NCBI GenBank assembly: GCA_035048815.1
Contig: JAUCBN010000004.1
Coordinates: forward strand, 11,932,001-11,996,000
DNA length: 64,000 nt
Source: Abelmoschus esculentus
Taxonomy: Eukaryota > Streptophyta > Magnoliopsida > Malvales > Malvaceae
Reading direction: 5' to 3'
The translations under genes were made by a program, and so were the position numbers. Numbering within the stretch: the stretch's first letter is position 1; the number at the start of each line of letters is the position of its first letter. Below the pieces are notes generated by a model that did not search any database, had not been told where the DNA came from, and was given only the letters and a program-made list of their open reading frames with translations. Below are positions 32,581-43,746 of this stretch, one piece after another.

Positions 32581-33303
32581 GTTGAGACCAAGAGTCTCCA
32601 ATTATGGAAAAAGGGATCCGTGTATTCGGTGAACTAAAAGTTCACATTAAGTGATCACTAGAAAGCCAATATGCATACATGAAATACTATAGTATTCTTA
32701 TGCATGATACACGAAACGATTTGATAATGATGTTGATGAACATGATTTGGTTTTACATATTTCAATTAAGCATGAAGAATGCAAGCAAGGCTTTTAAAAT
32801 GGTTTATAATTGTTGCATTGATGATTTTGTTTAGAGCTTCCTCACTAAGCATGTTTGCTTAAGCTCTCTTTTCATTTTTATAGAAAAATGAGGACATTCG
32901 AGACTACATTCGGAGCAAGGAAACCAAGGGGAAAGGTCATCTCAATTGTTGGTATGTTTTGGAAAATAAGTTGGGGCTTGGCAATGTGTAAACCAATCTC
33001 ATGTGAAGAGTGTGATTTTTGCTTTGGTTAAAGTTGTAATAAGACCTATATTGCTTTGATTGTTAATTGACGGATTATGGTATTGTTTTGGGTTGTAGAA
33101 GCATGTACATGCATGAACGTTTTTGATTTTAATCATATTTTAGGAAGCATGCCTATAGGTTGTATGGAGTCTTTGATGATGTTAATTGTGTGTTTATTAT
33201 CATTATTTATGCTTAGGAATTATGCATCTAGTTTGGAGTGATTAAGGGTTGAGTTTAAGCGGATGGAGCTCCTCTTAAATGCTCGGATTTTGTGATTTGC
33301 ACA

Positions 33304-33460
33304 GGGGGTATCGATACCACCAGAAAGGGTATCGATACCCAAGGCTAAATTAGGGGTGATATCGAATCACATATCGATGCATTTACCTCTCTGGACGTTG
33401 GGGTACCGATACCAAGGCCAAGGGTATCGATACCAAGGCCAAGGGTATCGATACCACTGA
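33304..33460 (+). repeat. Cluster of GGTATCGATACC palindromes
   Basis: Several exact copies; AAGGCCAAGGGTATCGATACC is repeated in tandem at about 33412-33453. Confidence 0.88.
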
Positions 33461-34021
33461 CCAAAATTGATGATTTGAGAGTTAATATCCCGCGTATGTT
33501 CGGACAACTTTCTGTAATTAAATATAAGCGTTACGAATACCGTTTTGGGCTGTATTTTACCGTGATGCATGAAAATAATCTAATTCCATATTGGTTGATC
33601 AATATTAGTTATAGTCCCCGGAATTAAAGTGTTTTACGATTAGGTCCCTAAATAATGAAACACGAAATTGATGACGCTATGCTGTTCCGTTCGATTTGAA
33701 TTTTATGGTGTGTATGCTATGCATGTTTAATTGAACTTTGGTAGATAGAATTATTGATTTGATGTTCGGATTGAAAACAATTACGCTTTGATCCTAAATT
33801 ACGTATGTGCCAATCGAATGATTAATGGTGGATCGAATGCTTTCATTTTTGTTTTGTACTAACCCGTCACACATAGGAATTTAATTATGCATCAAGAAAA
33901 GAAATAAAAAAAATATATCGATTTTCAGGGTTATTTATCGCATCGGACCCTTGCGGGTTTGGTTCGACATTCCCCGTTAGTGCCGGTTCCGTCTAGGCCG
34001 GGCTAAGGGGGTTACATTTGG

Positions 34022-34039
34022 TGGTATCAGAGCCAGGTT
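34022..34039 (+). other. Tekay-1 primer-binding site
   Basis: TGGTATCAGAGCCAGGTT, complementary to initiator Met tRNA over its first bases, 5 bp after the LTR. A 243-bp leader without a recognised feature follows. Confidence 0.93.
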
Positions 34040-34282
34040 TGCTAAAGTGTGTAGTAGTTTGCTAAATGTATGATTGAACGAGATATGTTGTTGATGTGTT
34101 GAATACCTATGCATTACGATTGTACTTTGAGTGATGATGGTTAAAAGGGGTTGTCGGTTACACATTGCCAATGCCAACATATTTTCAGATGGTCTTCAGT
34201 TTTTCCCTTGGATCTTGCCCAAATATAAGTTTATTATGTTTTAATATCATGTTTTAAATTACATGTTTGAAGTTTTTGAAAT

Positions 34283-34795
34283 ATGCCGCCGAGACGTGAG
34301 ACACGTGCTAGTGCGAGTATGATCACCGAGGGTCAGATAGAGGGTGAGGCGACTGCTAGGGAAGATCCGCTTCCTCCTCCTCCACCCATTGGTGTACCTT
34401 CGGTTCCGTTGGGAGGACAGTTCAGAGAGTTTGCCCCGTTCATACAGGTTATGACGGGTGCGTTTCAGGCTGCTATGGCTGGAGTACATGTCCCAGCTCC
34501 TGTTCCTACCGTTGTGGTTACCCTAGGGCTACAGTTAGAGCGGTTGCGTAGCTTGGGAGGTGTTGAGTTCCGTGGGTCAGACCCGAGCTCAGCTGAGGAG
34601 TGGTTGGCTAGCACTGAGAGGATTTTGGATCAGATCGACTGCCAGGACACTAGGAGGTTGGGCTGCGTCGTATCCTTGATCCAGGGTGATGCTTATCGGT
34701 GGTGGACTACCACGAAAGCGGGTATCGCTGCTGCTAACCTGACTTGGGAGTACTTCAGGATCGCCTTTATGCGAGTTTTTGGGTCCGCAGTATGA
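34283..34795 (+). pseudogene. gag: Tekay-1 gag, N-terminal segment
   Basis: It starts at ATG 34283 (MPPRRETRASAS), the usual Tekay gag opening. A proline-rich stretch and the first half of the retrotransposon gag domain follow (LRSLGGVEFRGSDPSSAEEWLASTERILDQI, YRWWTTTKAG). A frameshift near 34780 puts the frame into a TGA at 34793-34795; the gag sequence continues in the next frame. The capsid would form the particle. Confidence 0.88.
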
Positions 34796-35891
34796 GGATG
34801 CTCGGAAGAGGGAGTTTATGTCTCTGGTGTAGGGGACTATGACAGTGACTGAGTATGAGATCTAGTTTATTAGGATGAGCCATTATGCTCCCGAGTTGGT
34901 CCCTACTGACCGGAAGAGGTGTGATAGGTTCCGATATGGGTTGAATCTTGAGATCAAGACCTATCTTTTGGCTGCCGAGTATACAGAGTTTGATGTGCTT
35001 GTTAATAGGGCCAAGGATGTTGAGGAGTCCCTGAGGGAGGCTAGGAAGTCCTCCGATGTTGGAAAAAGACCTGCCGAGGCTAGTGCCCAAGGTAAGGGTA
35101 AGAGATTTTGGGACAACCGATACAGAGCTGACCGACGCCGAGGTGATTTTGGGCGCAGCGGTCGTGCTCAGCAGTATGGTAGAGGTGGTGGTGATGCCCC
35201 AGTCTGTAACTTGTGTTTTAAGAGCCATCCGGGCGAGTACTGGTGGGCCACTAGTGCGTGCATGGGATGTGGATCGAAGGATCATATGAGGCGTGATTGC
35301 CCAAGGTTTGCTGAAGAGTCGGGTGACCGTGCTGAGGCTGCTGTGGTGCCTGGTAAAGGACGTGGACATGGTCGAGGTCCTTTTCAGAGGCAGGGTGATG
35401 GGCATAGAATTTATGCTCAGCTTGGGGCCCGTAATGCTATAGATGTTGTTGCAGGTACCTTTTCTTTGCAAAATGTACCGTTGTTTTCTTTGGTAGATTC
35501 GGGATCTACGCATTCTTATGTTTTGAGTGAGCATGTATATTTGTTGGATGTCCCGGTTGAGGTTTTGGACGTGGGTGTAGTGGTTACCAGTTCTTTGGGT
35601 GAAACGGTTACCGTAAGAAGGTTGTATAGGAGGTGTCCGTTGGAGGTGCAAGGACATATCTTTGAGGTTGACTTGATGGAGTTACCGTTTCATGGTTTTG
35701 ATTTTATCTTGGGTGTTGACTGGTTGACAGAGCATAGAGCAGTGGTGGATTTTGAAAAGAAGCGGGTTATCTTGAGGTTGTTGGATGGTAGTGAGGTTGT
35801 CGTGAAGAGTGAGTATACCGGATTCTTGTCCAATGTGGTTTCTGCTTTACAAGGAAAAAGTTATTGTAACATGATGGTATGGCGTATCTAG
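34796..35891 (+). pseudogene. gag-pol: Tekay-1 gag C-terminus and protease
   Basis: The frame after the shift has two TAG stops (34830-34832, 34863-34865), each where a CAG glutamine is expected, then is open from ATG 34875. It contains the end of the gag domain (MSHYAPELVP...FRYGLNLEIKTYL), a basic linker, a zinc knuckle CMGCGSKDHMRRDC near 35263 (CX2CX4HX4C), and the aspartic protease with LVDSGSTHSYV near 35490 and FDFILGVDWL near 35695. A one-base shift near 35870 links to RT in the following frame. Confidence 0.9.
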
Positions 35892-37390
35892 CCTATGTGA
35901 TGAATCCGGGTATAGGAGAGGTTCGAGTGCAGGACATTCGAACTGTGCGCGATTTTCCGGAAGTATTTCCTGAGGAGTTGCCAGGATTACCTCCCGATCG
36001 CGATGTGGAGTTTAGTATCGAGACTTATGCTGGCACTAATCCGGTGTCCATTGCTCCATACCGGATGGCACCTAAGGAGTTAAAGGAGTTGAAGATGCAA
36101 TTGCAAGAGTTGCTTGACCGAGGTTTTATTCGACCGAGCGTATCACCTTGGGATGCGCCGGTGTTGTTTGTGAAAAAGAAAGATGACACTATGAGGATGT
36201 ACATTGATTATCGGCAACTGAATAAGTTGACCGTGAAGAATAAGTATCCTTTGCCAAGGATTGATGATCTGTTTGATCAGTTTCGAGGAGCAAGTGTGTT
36301 CTCAAAGATTGATTTGAGATCGGGGTATTATCAGTTGAAGGTGAAAGAGGAGGATGTGTTGAAAATGGCTTTTCGGACAAGGTATGGTCATTCTGAGTTT
36401 TTGGTGATGCCGTTTGGATTGACGAATGCCCCTGCTACTTTTATGGACATGATGAACCGGTTGTTTCATGAATACTTGGACCAGTTTGTGGTAGTATTCA
36501 TAGATGATATCCTTGTGTATTCACGTACCGAGGAGGATCATGATCAGCATTTGCGGATAGTGTTACAGGCATTGAAGCAGAACCAGTTGTATGCTAAGTT
36601 AAGTAAGTGTGAGTTTTGGTTAAAGGAAGTGGTGTTTCTTGGTCCTGTGGTGTCGGAGAAGGGTATTAGTGTTGATCCGAAGAAGATAGAGGCTGTTATG
36701 GGTTGGAAGCAACCGAGGTCGGTGTCTGAGGTTCGGAGTTTTCTAGGCTTGGCTGGTTATTATCGTAGATTTGTTGAGGGGTTTTCGAGCATTGCTGCTC
36801 CTATGACCAAGCTTTTGCAAAAGAAGGTACCTTTTGAGTGGAAAGAAAGTCAACAAAGGAGGTTTGAGAAGTTAAAGGAGGTGTTGACTTGTGCTCCAGT
36901 GTTGGTTCAACCCGAGTCTTGTAAGGATTTTGTGGTTTATAGTGATGCATCATATGTTGGTCTCGGGTGTGTTTTGATGCAAGAAGGGAAGGTTGTGGCT
37001 TATGCTTCTAGACAGTTAAGGGTGCATGAGAAGAACTATCCAACGCATGATTTAGAGCTTGCGACGGTGGTGTTTGCTTTGAAGATATGGAGACATTATT
37101 TGTATGGTGAAAAGTGTACTATATACACGGATCATAAGAGTTTGAAGTATCTCATGTCACAAAAGGATTTGAACCTTAGGCAACGAAGATGGATGGAGTT
37201 GCTTAAGGACTATGATTTGTCTATTGAGTATCATCCGGGGAAAGCCAATGTAGTGGCCGATGCTTTGAGCCGTAAGGCGGAGGTCAAGTTGAGGGCGATG
37301 TTTGCTAAGTTGAGTATCTCGAGGGAAGGTGGTTTAGTGGCGGAGTTTCAAGTAAAACCTGTCTTGGTTGAGATGATAAAGGTGAAATAG
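35879..37390 (+). pseudogene. pol: Tekay-1 reverse transcriptase and RNase H
   Basis: This is 503 uninterrupted codons. RT has RTVRDFPEVFPEELPGLPPD at its start, YIDYRQLNKLTVKNKYPLP, KIDLRSGYYQL (first catalytic Asp), MPFGLTNAPATFMDMMN and FIDDILVYS (about residue 207). RNase H has YSDASYVGLGCVL (about 355), YTDHKSLKYL and PGKANVVADALSRK (about 450-465). All catalytic residues I can check are present. The frame ends at TAG 37388-37390, where Tekay-B has CAG (17813-17815); it then continues in the same frame into integrase. Confidence 0.93.
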
Positions 37391-38041
37391 TTAGAGGATG
37401 AGGCGTTGGTGCCTTTTGTAGAGGATATCGTTGAGGGTAGACCGACTGAGTATCATTTTGATGATGATGAAGTGTTATATTTTAGAGGTCGGATTGTGGT
37501 GCCGGATGATATTGAGTTGAAACGAGCTATCTTGGCGGAAGCTCATACTAGTCCGTTTGCTATGCATCCGGGTAGTGTGAAGATGTATAGAGATATCAAA
37601 AGTGTGTACTTTTGGGTTGGATTAAAGAAAGATGTGACGGAGTTTGTGTCTCGGTGTATGGTGTGTCAGCGGGTGAAAGCTGAACATCAGTTTCCTGCAG
37701 GTTTGTTGCAACAGGTTCAAGTTCCGGAATGGAAGTGGGAGAGAGTTACCATGGATTTTGTGACGGGGTTGCCATTAACAACGTCTAAAATGGATTCTAT
37801 ATGGGTGATTGTTGACAGGTTTACGAAGTGTGCACATTTTGTTGCTGTACATACGACGTATTCTATGGATAAGTTAGCGGAGTTGTATGTTTCGGAGGTG
37901 GTAAAGTTGCATGGTGTGCCAAAGTCGATCATATCGGATAGAGATCCGCGTTTTACCTCTAAGTTTTGGAGGAGTTTGCAGGTTGCTTTGAGTACAAGGC
38001 TTAGTTTTAGTAAAGCTTACCATCCACAGACAGATAGCTAG
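37391..38041 (+). pseudogene. pol: Tekay-1 integrase, zinc domain and catalytic core
   Basis: In frame with RT. It contains the HHCC zinc site (AHTSPFAMHPGSVKMY, CMVCQRVKAEH), then WERVTMDFVTGLP (Asp 1, about 37750), IISDRDPRFTS (Asp 2, about 37930) and YHPQTDS. A TAG at 38039-38041, again where CAG is expected, interrupts the motif just before the catalytic Glu segment SERVIQ. Confidence 0.92.
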
Positions 38042-38860
38042 TCTGAACGTGTTATTCAGTCTTTGGAGGATATGTTGAGATGTTGCATCATTGAGTTTCA
38101 AGGTTCTTGGGAGAAGCAGTTGCCTTTGGTGGAGTTTGCTTATAACAATAGCTTTCAGGCTAGTATACAAATGGCACCGTTTGAGGTGTTATATGGGCGT
38201 AGGTGTCGTACACCTTTGTGTTGGAAGGAAGTTGGACAAAAGTATGTTTCTTTGCCTCAAGTGTTGAAGGATACGGATGAGAGGGTTAAGCTTATTTGTG
38301 CTAAGCTTAAGGAAGCTTCGGACAGGCAAAAGTCCTACGTCGACTTGAAGCGTAGAGAGGTGGAGTATGCTGTCGGGGATAAGGTGTTTCTAAAGGTTTC
38401 ACCGTGGAAGAAAGTCATGAGATTTGGACGTAAGGGTAAGTTGAGTCCTCGTTTCATTGGGCCGTATGAGGTGTTGGAGCGTGTTGGTCCTGTTGCTTAT
38501 CGGTTGAGGTTGCCCGAGGGGTTTAGTAGGATGCATGATGTTTTTCATGTATTGATGCTTCGTAGGTATAGATCAGATCCTTCTCATGTTATTCTAGTTG
38601 AGGAGATTGAGTTAAGAGCGGATATGAATTATGAGGAAGCACCGGTGAGGATTTTGGATGTGGATACAAAGGTTCTTCGAGGGAAGACCATAGATTTGCT
38701 TAAGGTGCTTTGGAGATACCGAGGTGTTGAAGAGGCAACTTGGGAGACAAGGAAAAATATGGAGGAGCAGTTTCCTCACTTGTTTGCTCTAAGTAAGAAT
38801 TTCGAGGACAAAATTTTCTTAAGAGGGGGGAGAGTTGTGACATCCCGGTTTTGGGTCTAG
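38042..38860 (+). pseudogene. pol: Tekay-1 integrase C-terminus and chromodomain
   Basis: In frame after TAG 38041. It starts with SERVIQSLEDML (catalytic Glu), followed by LPLVEFAYNNSFQ, PFEVLYGRRCRTPLCW, the GPYEVLERVG...MHDVFHVLMLRRY (GPY/F) module and a divergent chromodomain (VRILDVDTKVLRGKTIDLLKVLWRYRGVEEATWE is its region, about 38640-38750). The reading frame passes through the polypurine tract and ends at TAG 38858-38860, 23-25 bases inside the 3' LTR. Confidence 0.92.
38819..38835 (+). other. Tekay-1 polypurine tract
   Basis: TTAAGAGGGGGGAGAGT directly before the 3' LTR. Confidence 0.88.
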
Positions 38861-40627
38861 AAGTTAGAGTGCTAGTTGGGAAGTTCGATTCGGGTCGAAT
38901 CGGATTCCTAGGGTTCGTTATTCCAGGAAAAATTAAAATAATAATATTTTACTCGGACAAATGATAATTTTGTGAAATGGTCTAAAAATATTAAAATGGT
39001 GTTTTAAAGTTAAAGAAATATTATTTGAACTTTAATTTGATTTTAATTAAGTTTAATTAAGTACTAGTGACTAAATTATAATTTTGGGAAAAAATTGGGG
39101 ATTTAATTAGTGATTTTCGAAAAGAATGATTTTAGTGACTAAATTGGAAGGTAAGCCATACTTAGAATCCTTAGAGGGCCATAAACCCAATTTATTTTTA
39201 ATTAATGATTTATCCACAAAAATTATTTTTTAAATAGTTTTATTAAAGATGATAATTTCATTTTCTCTCTTAACTACCTATTTTTTCATCTTTTCTCCCA
39301 TATTTTCTCTCCATTTTCTCTCCATCTTCTTCTTTATATTTCTTCAATTACTTGCTGATTTCTTCATCATTTTCAACAAGATTTATTTCATTTTACTCAT
39401 CTTTTCATTCTCTACAAAACCTACTCATCAATTTTGTAAAATCAACATCCATTTTCAAGGAAATCAAGGGAGGATTTCTCATCTTTTTGGTAGATCAAAT
39501 CTCTAAGGTAATTTACTGATTTCTAATCTTTTTCTAAGGTTCTTTATTGAAATTCCCAAGTAATGGCTTTGCTAATCAATAATTGATATTTAATTTTGTG
39601 TTTTCAATTCAAGATCTATGGATTTTATGGAGGTTTTTGTGAAATCTTTTTAGATCTTAATTAATGTTGTAATTAGGTTAATTTAATTATGATATTATAT
39701 CAATTAAATGAGTGATTGAGTCTCATAATGATTTAATATCAAATTAATCCCAGAATAATGTAATCAGTGGTGTTTTAAGGTAGTTTTCGGTTGTTTTAGG
39801 GGCTATTTTAGTTGCTCTGTTGTTGCTGGAGATATAAGGATGGTTTAGAAGTGTTTTTGGATTATAATTGAAGTGTATTGGATGTCAGATTCATTAGGTT
39901 TTGGGCTGATGATGTTTCGGATGTATTTCGTCTTAGTTTTCAGTCTTTTCGGCTAGGTTTTCGATAGTTTTGTGGAAGTTTGATGTGGCTTCTATTTTGA
40001 GCATGTTTTGATGTGAATATGCTCTGTTTTTAATGTTGTATAGGTAGTGCAAGAAGGTGCATAAGTGGCTGGTGCGTTGGCGTTGCCGTTAGAACATCGG
40101 CGAGGGCTCGTTTTGCTTGTCGGTGAGTGATTTCGGATTAAAAGCGAATCGCATTAGTTCGGTTCTATTTTGGGGACTATGGAATAGTGTGAAAACTTTC
40201 CATAGTTCAATAGTAAGTGGTTTAAATGAAGTTGATGCATTACCTCAAGTTTCGGCTATTTCGGTAATGGCATATATGTGAACAATGTTGCAAAACGATT
40301 TTTGAAATAGCATATCTTTGATTTTGAAATGATGCATGCATATGTTAATTGCTGAAAATGCATGGTATATATAAAGGCATTCATGGCTTATGTAAGCATG
40401 AAAAAGAATTGGAATATGATGAGGTTATTTGCCCTATGTTGATAAAGCCGTTGAGCATGATTTATGGTTCACATGATGAACATATTATGCATGCATTATG
40501 AGCAGCCAGTTAACATGCATGATTGGAATTGATATTAGCTTAGTGACACTAACTTTAGATTCGAATACAAATAACATGTCATTAGGATTGAGTGCACTAT
40601 AAAAATAATGAGAATAATGATGATGCC

Positions 40628-40815
40628 TACACGTAAACAAGGGTGACTTTGTGTCCGACCGTGCGTGTAGTACTTGCCTATATGTAAACAAGGGTAACTT
40701 TGTGTCCGACCGTGTATATAGTTGACCCATACGTAAACAAGGGTGACTTTGTGTCCGACCGTGCGTAGTGGGGGTAACATGTATACAAGGGTGACTATGT
40801 GTCCGACCGATGCAT
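40628..40815 (+). repeat. LTR minisatellite, 4 units
   Basis: Four units of the ACAAGGGTGACTTTGTGTCC repeat. Confidence 0.9.
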
Positions 40816-41538
40816 GTTGAGACCAAGAGTCTCCAATTATGGAAAAAGGGATCCGTTTATTCGGTGAACTAAAAGTTCACATTAAGTGATCACTAGAAAG
40901 CCAATATGCATACATGAAATACTATGGTATTCTTATCCATGATACACGAAATGATTTGATAATAATGTCCATGAACATGATTTGGTTTTACATATTTCAA
41001 TTAAGCATGAAGAATGCAAGCAAGGCTTTTAAAATGGTTTATAATTGTTGCAGTGATGATTTTGTTTAGAGCTTCCTCACTAAGCATGTTTGCTTAAGCT
41101 CTGTTTTCATCTTTGCAGAAAAATAGGGACATTCGAGACTACATTCGGAGCAAGGAAACCAAGGGGAAAGGTCATCTCAATTTTTGGTATGTTTTGGCAA
41201 ATAAGTTGGGGCTTGGCAATGTGTAAACCAATCCCATGTGTAGAGTGTGATTTTTTCTTTGGTTAATTTTATAATAAGACCTATATTGCTTTGATTGTTA
41301 ATTGACGAATTATGGTATTGTTTTGGGTTGTTGAAGCATGTACATGCATGACCGTTTTTGATTTTAATCATATTTTAGGAAGCATGCTTATAGGTTGTAT
41401 GGAGTCTTTGATGATGTTAATTGTGTATTTATTATCATTATTTATGCTTAGGAATTATGCATCTAGTTTGGAGTGATTAAGGGTTAAGTTTAAGCGGATG
41501 GAGCTCCTCTTAAACGCTCGGATTTTGTGATTTGCATA

Positions 41539-41746
41539 GGGGGTATCGATACCACCAGTAAGGGTATCGATACCCAAGGCTAAATTAGGTGCGGTATCGA
41601 ATCACGGATCGATGCATTTACCTCTCTGGACGTTGGGGTACCGATACCACCTATGGGGGTATCGATACCAATAGCCTTCGATGTGCAATGAGGCTTAATT
41701 CCCGCCAGGGTATCAATACCAAGGCCAAGGGTATCGATACCACTGA
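41539..41746 (+). repeat. Cluster of GGTATCGATACC palindromes
   Basis: Four exact copies (near 41543, 41563, 41659 and 41729) plus GGTACCGATACC and GGTATCAATACC. Confidence 0.9.
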
Positions 41747-42310
41747 CCAAAATTGATGTTTTGAGAGTTAATATCCCGCGTATGTTCGGACAACTTTCCG
41801 TAATTAAATATAACCGTTATGAATACCGTTTTGGGCTGTATTTTACCGTGATGCATGAAAATAATCTAATTCCATATTGGTTGATCAATATTAGTTATAG
41901 TCCCCAGAATTAAAGTGTTTTACGATTAGGTCCCTAAATAATGAAACACGAAATTGATGAAGCTATGTGTTCCGTTCGATTTGAATTTTATGGTGTGTAT
42001 GCTATGCATGTTTAATTGAACTTTGGTAGATAGAATTATTGATTTGATGTTCGGATTGAAAACAATTACGCTTTGATCCTGAATTACGTATATGCCAATC
42101 GAATGATTAATGGTGGATCGAATGCTTTCATTTCTGTTTTGTACTAACCCGTCACACATAGGAATTTAATTGTGCATCTAGAAAAGAAATAAAAAATATA
42201 TATCGGTTTTCAGGATTGTTTATCGCATCGGACCCTTGCGGGTTTGGTTCGATATTCCCCGTGTAACCCATTAGTGCCGGTTCCGTCTAGGCCGGGCTTA
42301 GGGGGTTACA

Positions 42311-42315
42311 CCTAA
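42311..42315. repeat. TSD of Tekay-1, right copy (CCTAA)
   Basis: Pairs with 3134-3138. Confidence 0.93.
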
Positions 42316-43627
42316 AGAAAAGGAAGACCTTGAAGGAGGCCTTTTTGAGGAACGACAACACAAAAAAGAGGCGCCTTTGGAGCGGTTTGCGGCGGTGGAA
42401 AGCTCCCACCTTTCTCCTCCAAACTCCGGTCAAGGGGACCTCCATTGATAGAGCTCGAAGGGAGTGGTGTGCTAGGCACCCGAAAGGGGCTAGCACACCA
42501 AGGCATCTCATGGTGGTTAAAGAGTCAGCGGTTGTGCACACCGAGGGTGTCTTCTAGTCCTCCTTCCTTGCTTTATTTCTTTTATATTTTCATGAGGATG
42601 ATTGTTAAATGTTTAAGATTTATGTGGATGATTTTTCTTAACATTTAGCTCCACCATGTAAGCTTTGTTTAGGTGGTTGCTTTTATGGATGATTAACTCT
42701 TATTTCTATTTAATATATTGCCTTCTATGTGTTTGTATATTTGCATTGCTCATCGTTGATAATTATTTAAGCATTGTAAGAGGCACGAGAGTGTCCCGAG
42801 TTTAGGTACATGTTAGAGCACTTGAGAGAGGCGTAACTATAGATCCTTAGATCATCCGAGAGGAGCTAAGGGAGGATCTACATGAGCAATGGGTTCTAGA
42901 CTGCAAATAGGGCCTAGTTGGATCCTAGAGCACTCGAAAGAGGCATAGGTGAAGGCTTCAACGACTAAAAGGAGTGTGCTTTGTCGATAGGCTAGTGCTA
43001 CTCGAGTGACACGAGATGCCATGGCATTTTAGTCTATTAGGTTCCTATGACTCGAGAGAGCGGGAATACTTTAGAAACCTCTGTCGAGTAGGTATACACC
43101 GTAGCAGCTATATGTTAGGTAGGGGTAAAGGGTAGGAAATCAAGGAAGCCACCACCAGTCATTCCCAAGAGAGTTCATCAATAGAGGAAAAGTACAAAAT
43201 ATATATTGTTTAACGTGTTCTTACATTCTGTTTTTGCCTCCGCATTTACAACTTACTTTCTTTATTTTACTTGTTATCTTGCGATCACTCTACTATACAC
43301 TCACATACCACCTCCATACATCCGCCTTGCCATCACCATCATTACTATTTTGCCTTGGCATATTTTAGTTGCTTGCGCTCTAGAATTGCCATAGCATTTC
43401 CACCCTACACCTTCACCGTACATATCCATATTCTCGTGTTTATATCTTTATCTTTCTTTTCCTTTTAGTGACACCTCTCTTTACCTTGGCAAATTTGACT
43501 GCATACTTTACTGAGACCCTCGTGGGAACGATACTCACTCACCCTATTATTACTTGTATGACTGTGTATACTTGCACATATATGTGTGTTCACATACATT
43601 AATTATAGCACTACACAGAACACACCA
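42311..43627 (+). repeat. Athila-1 5' LTR, segment 2
   Basis: It starts with the TSD CCTAA and follows Athila-2 LTR 62381-63690 to CACTACACAGAACACACCA. It includes repeated CTCGAGAGAG-type motifs (about 42820-43160) and several Athila palindromes (exact TGCCATGGCA at about 43018). An open frame of about 75 codons (42330-42557) lacks an ATG start. Confidence 0.9.
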
Positions 43628-43633
43628 AGTTTT

Positions 43634-43650
43634 TGGCGCCGTTGCCGGGA
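43634..43650 (+). other. Athila-1 primer-binding site
   Basis: TGGCGCCGTTGCCGGGA lies 6 bp after the LTR. It is the Asp-tRNA-type site usual in Athila elements; one G is missing from the GGGG run. Confidence 0.9.
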
Positions 43651-43746
43651 TCTATCTATTTAGAGTAAAGTTTGTCATTTTCGTTTTGCTTAGTTTATTT
43701 TTGTTAGTTCAGTTTTACTTGTTTTATTTGTTTTTCTTTTCAGTGT

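Larger units (their letters stand above)
32357..34016 (+). repeat. Tekay-1 5' LTR, segment 2
   Basis: It starts with the TSD copy TTGCA and follows the 3' LTR from 40602 to the GGTTACA end. It lacks the 84 bp present at about 41641-41725 of the 3' LTR. Confidence 0.92.
3139..42310 (+). mobile_element. Tekay-1: Ty3/gypsy chromovirus with nested insertions
   Basis: This Tekay/Del-type chromovirus has LTRs of about 3.4-3.5 kb: 3139-4874 plus 32362-34016 on the left and 38836-42310 on the right. The Met-tRNA PBS is at 34022, gag-pol at 34283-38860, and a polypurine tract at 38819-38835. The TSD is CCTAA. The 39-kb span includes the Athila solo LTR and everything inside it; the element alone is about 11.7 kb. 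LTRs differ by about 4-5% in the compared first 140 bp, and the 3' LTR has about 84 extra bp in the palindrome cluster (41641-41725). Confidence 0.93.
38836..42310 (+). repeat. Tekay-1 3' LTR
   Basis: A 3475-bp uninterrupted LTR, TGTGACATCCC to GGGGGTTACA. It contains a CT-rich leader (39255-39400), donor-like AAG/GTAATTT (GT 39508), acceptor-like CTTTGCAG (AG 41117-41118), minisatellite and palindromes. Confidence 0.94.

Noticed and set aside
42330..42557. Open frame of 60-75 codons conserved in the Athila LTRs (also 62435-62626)
   Set aside because: It stays open in several copies but has no shared ATG (starts only at TTG or GTG) and no known motif; LTR constraint explains it as well.
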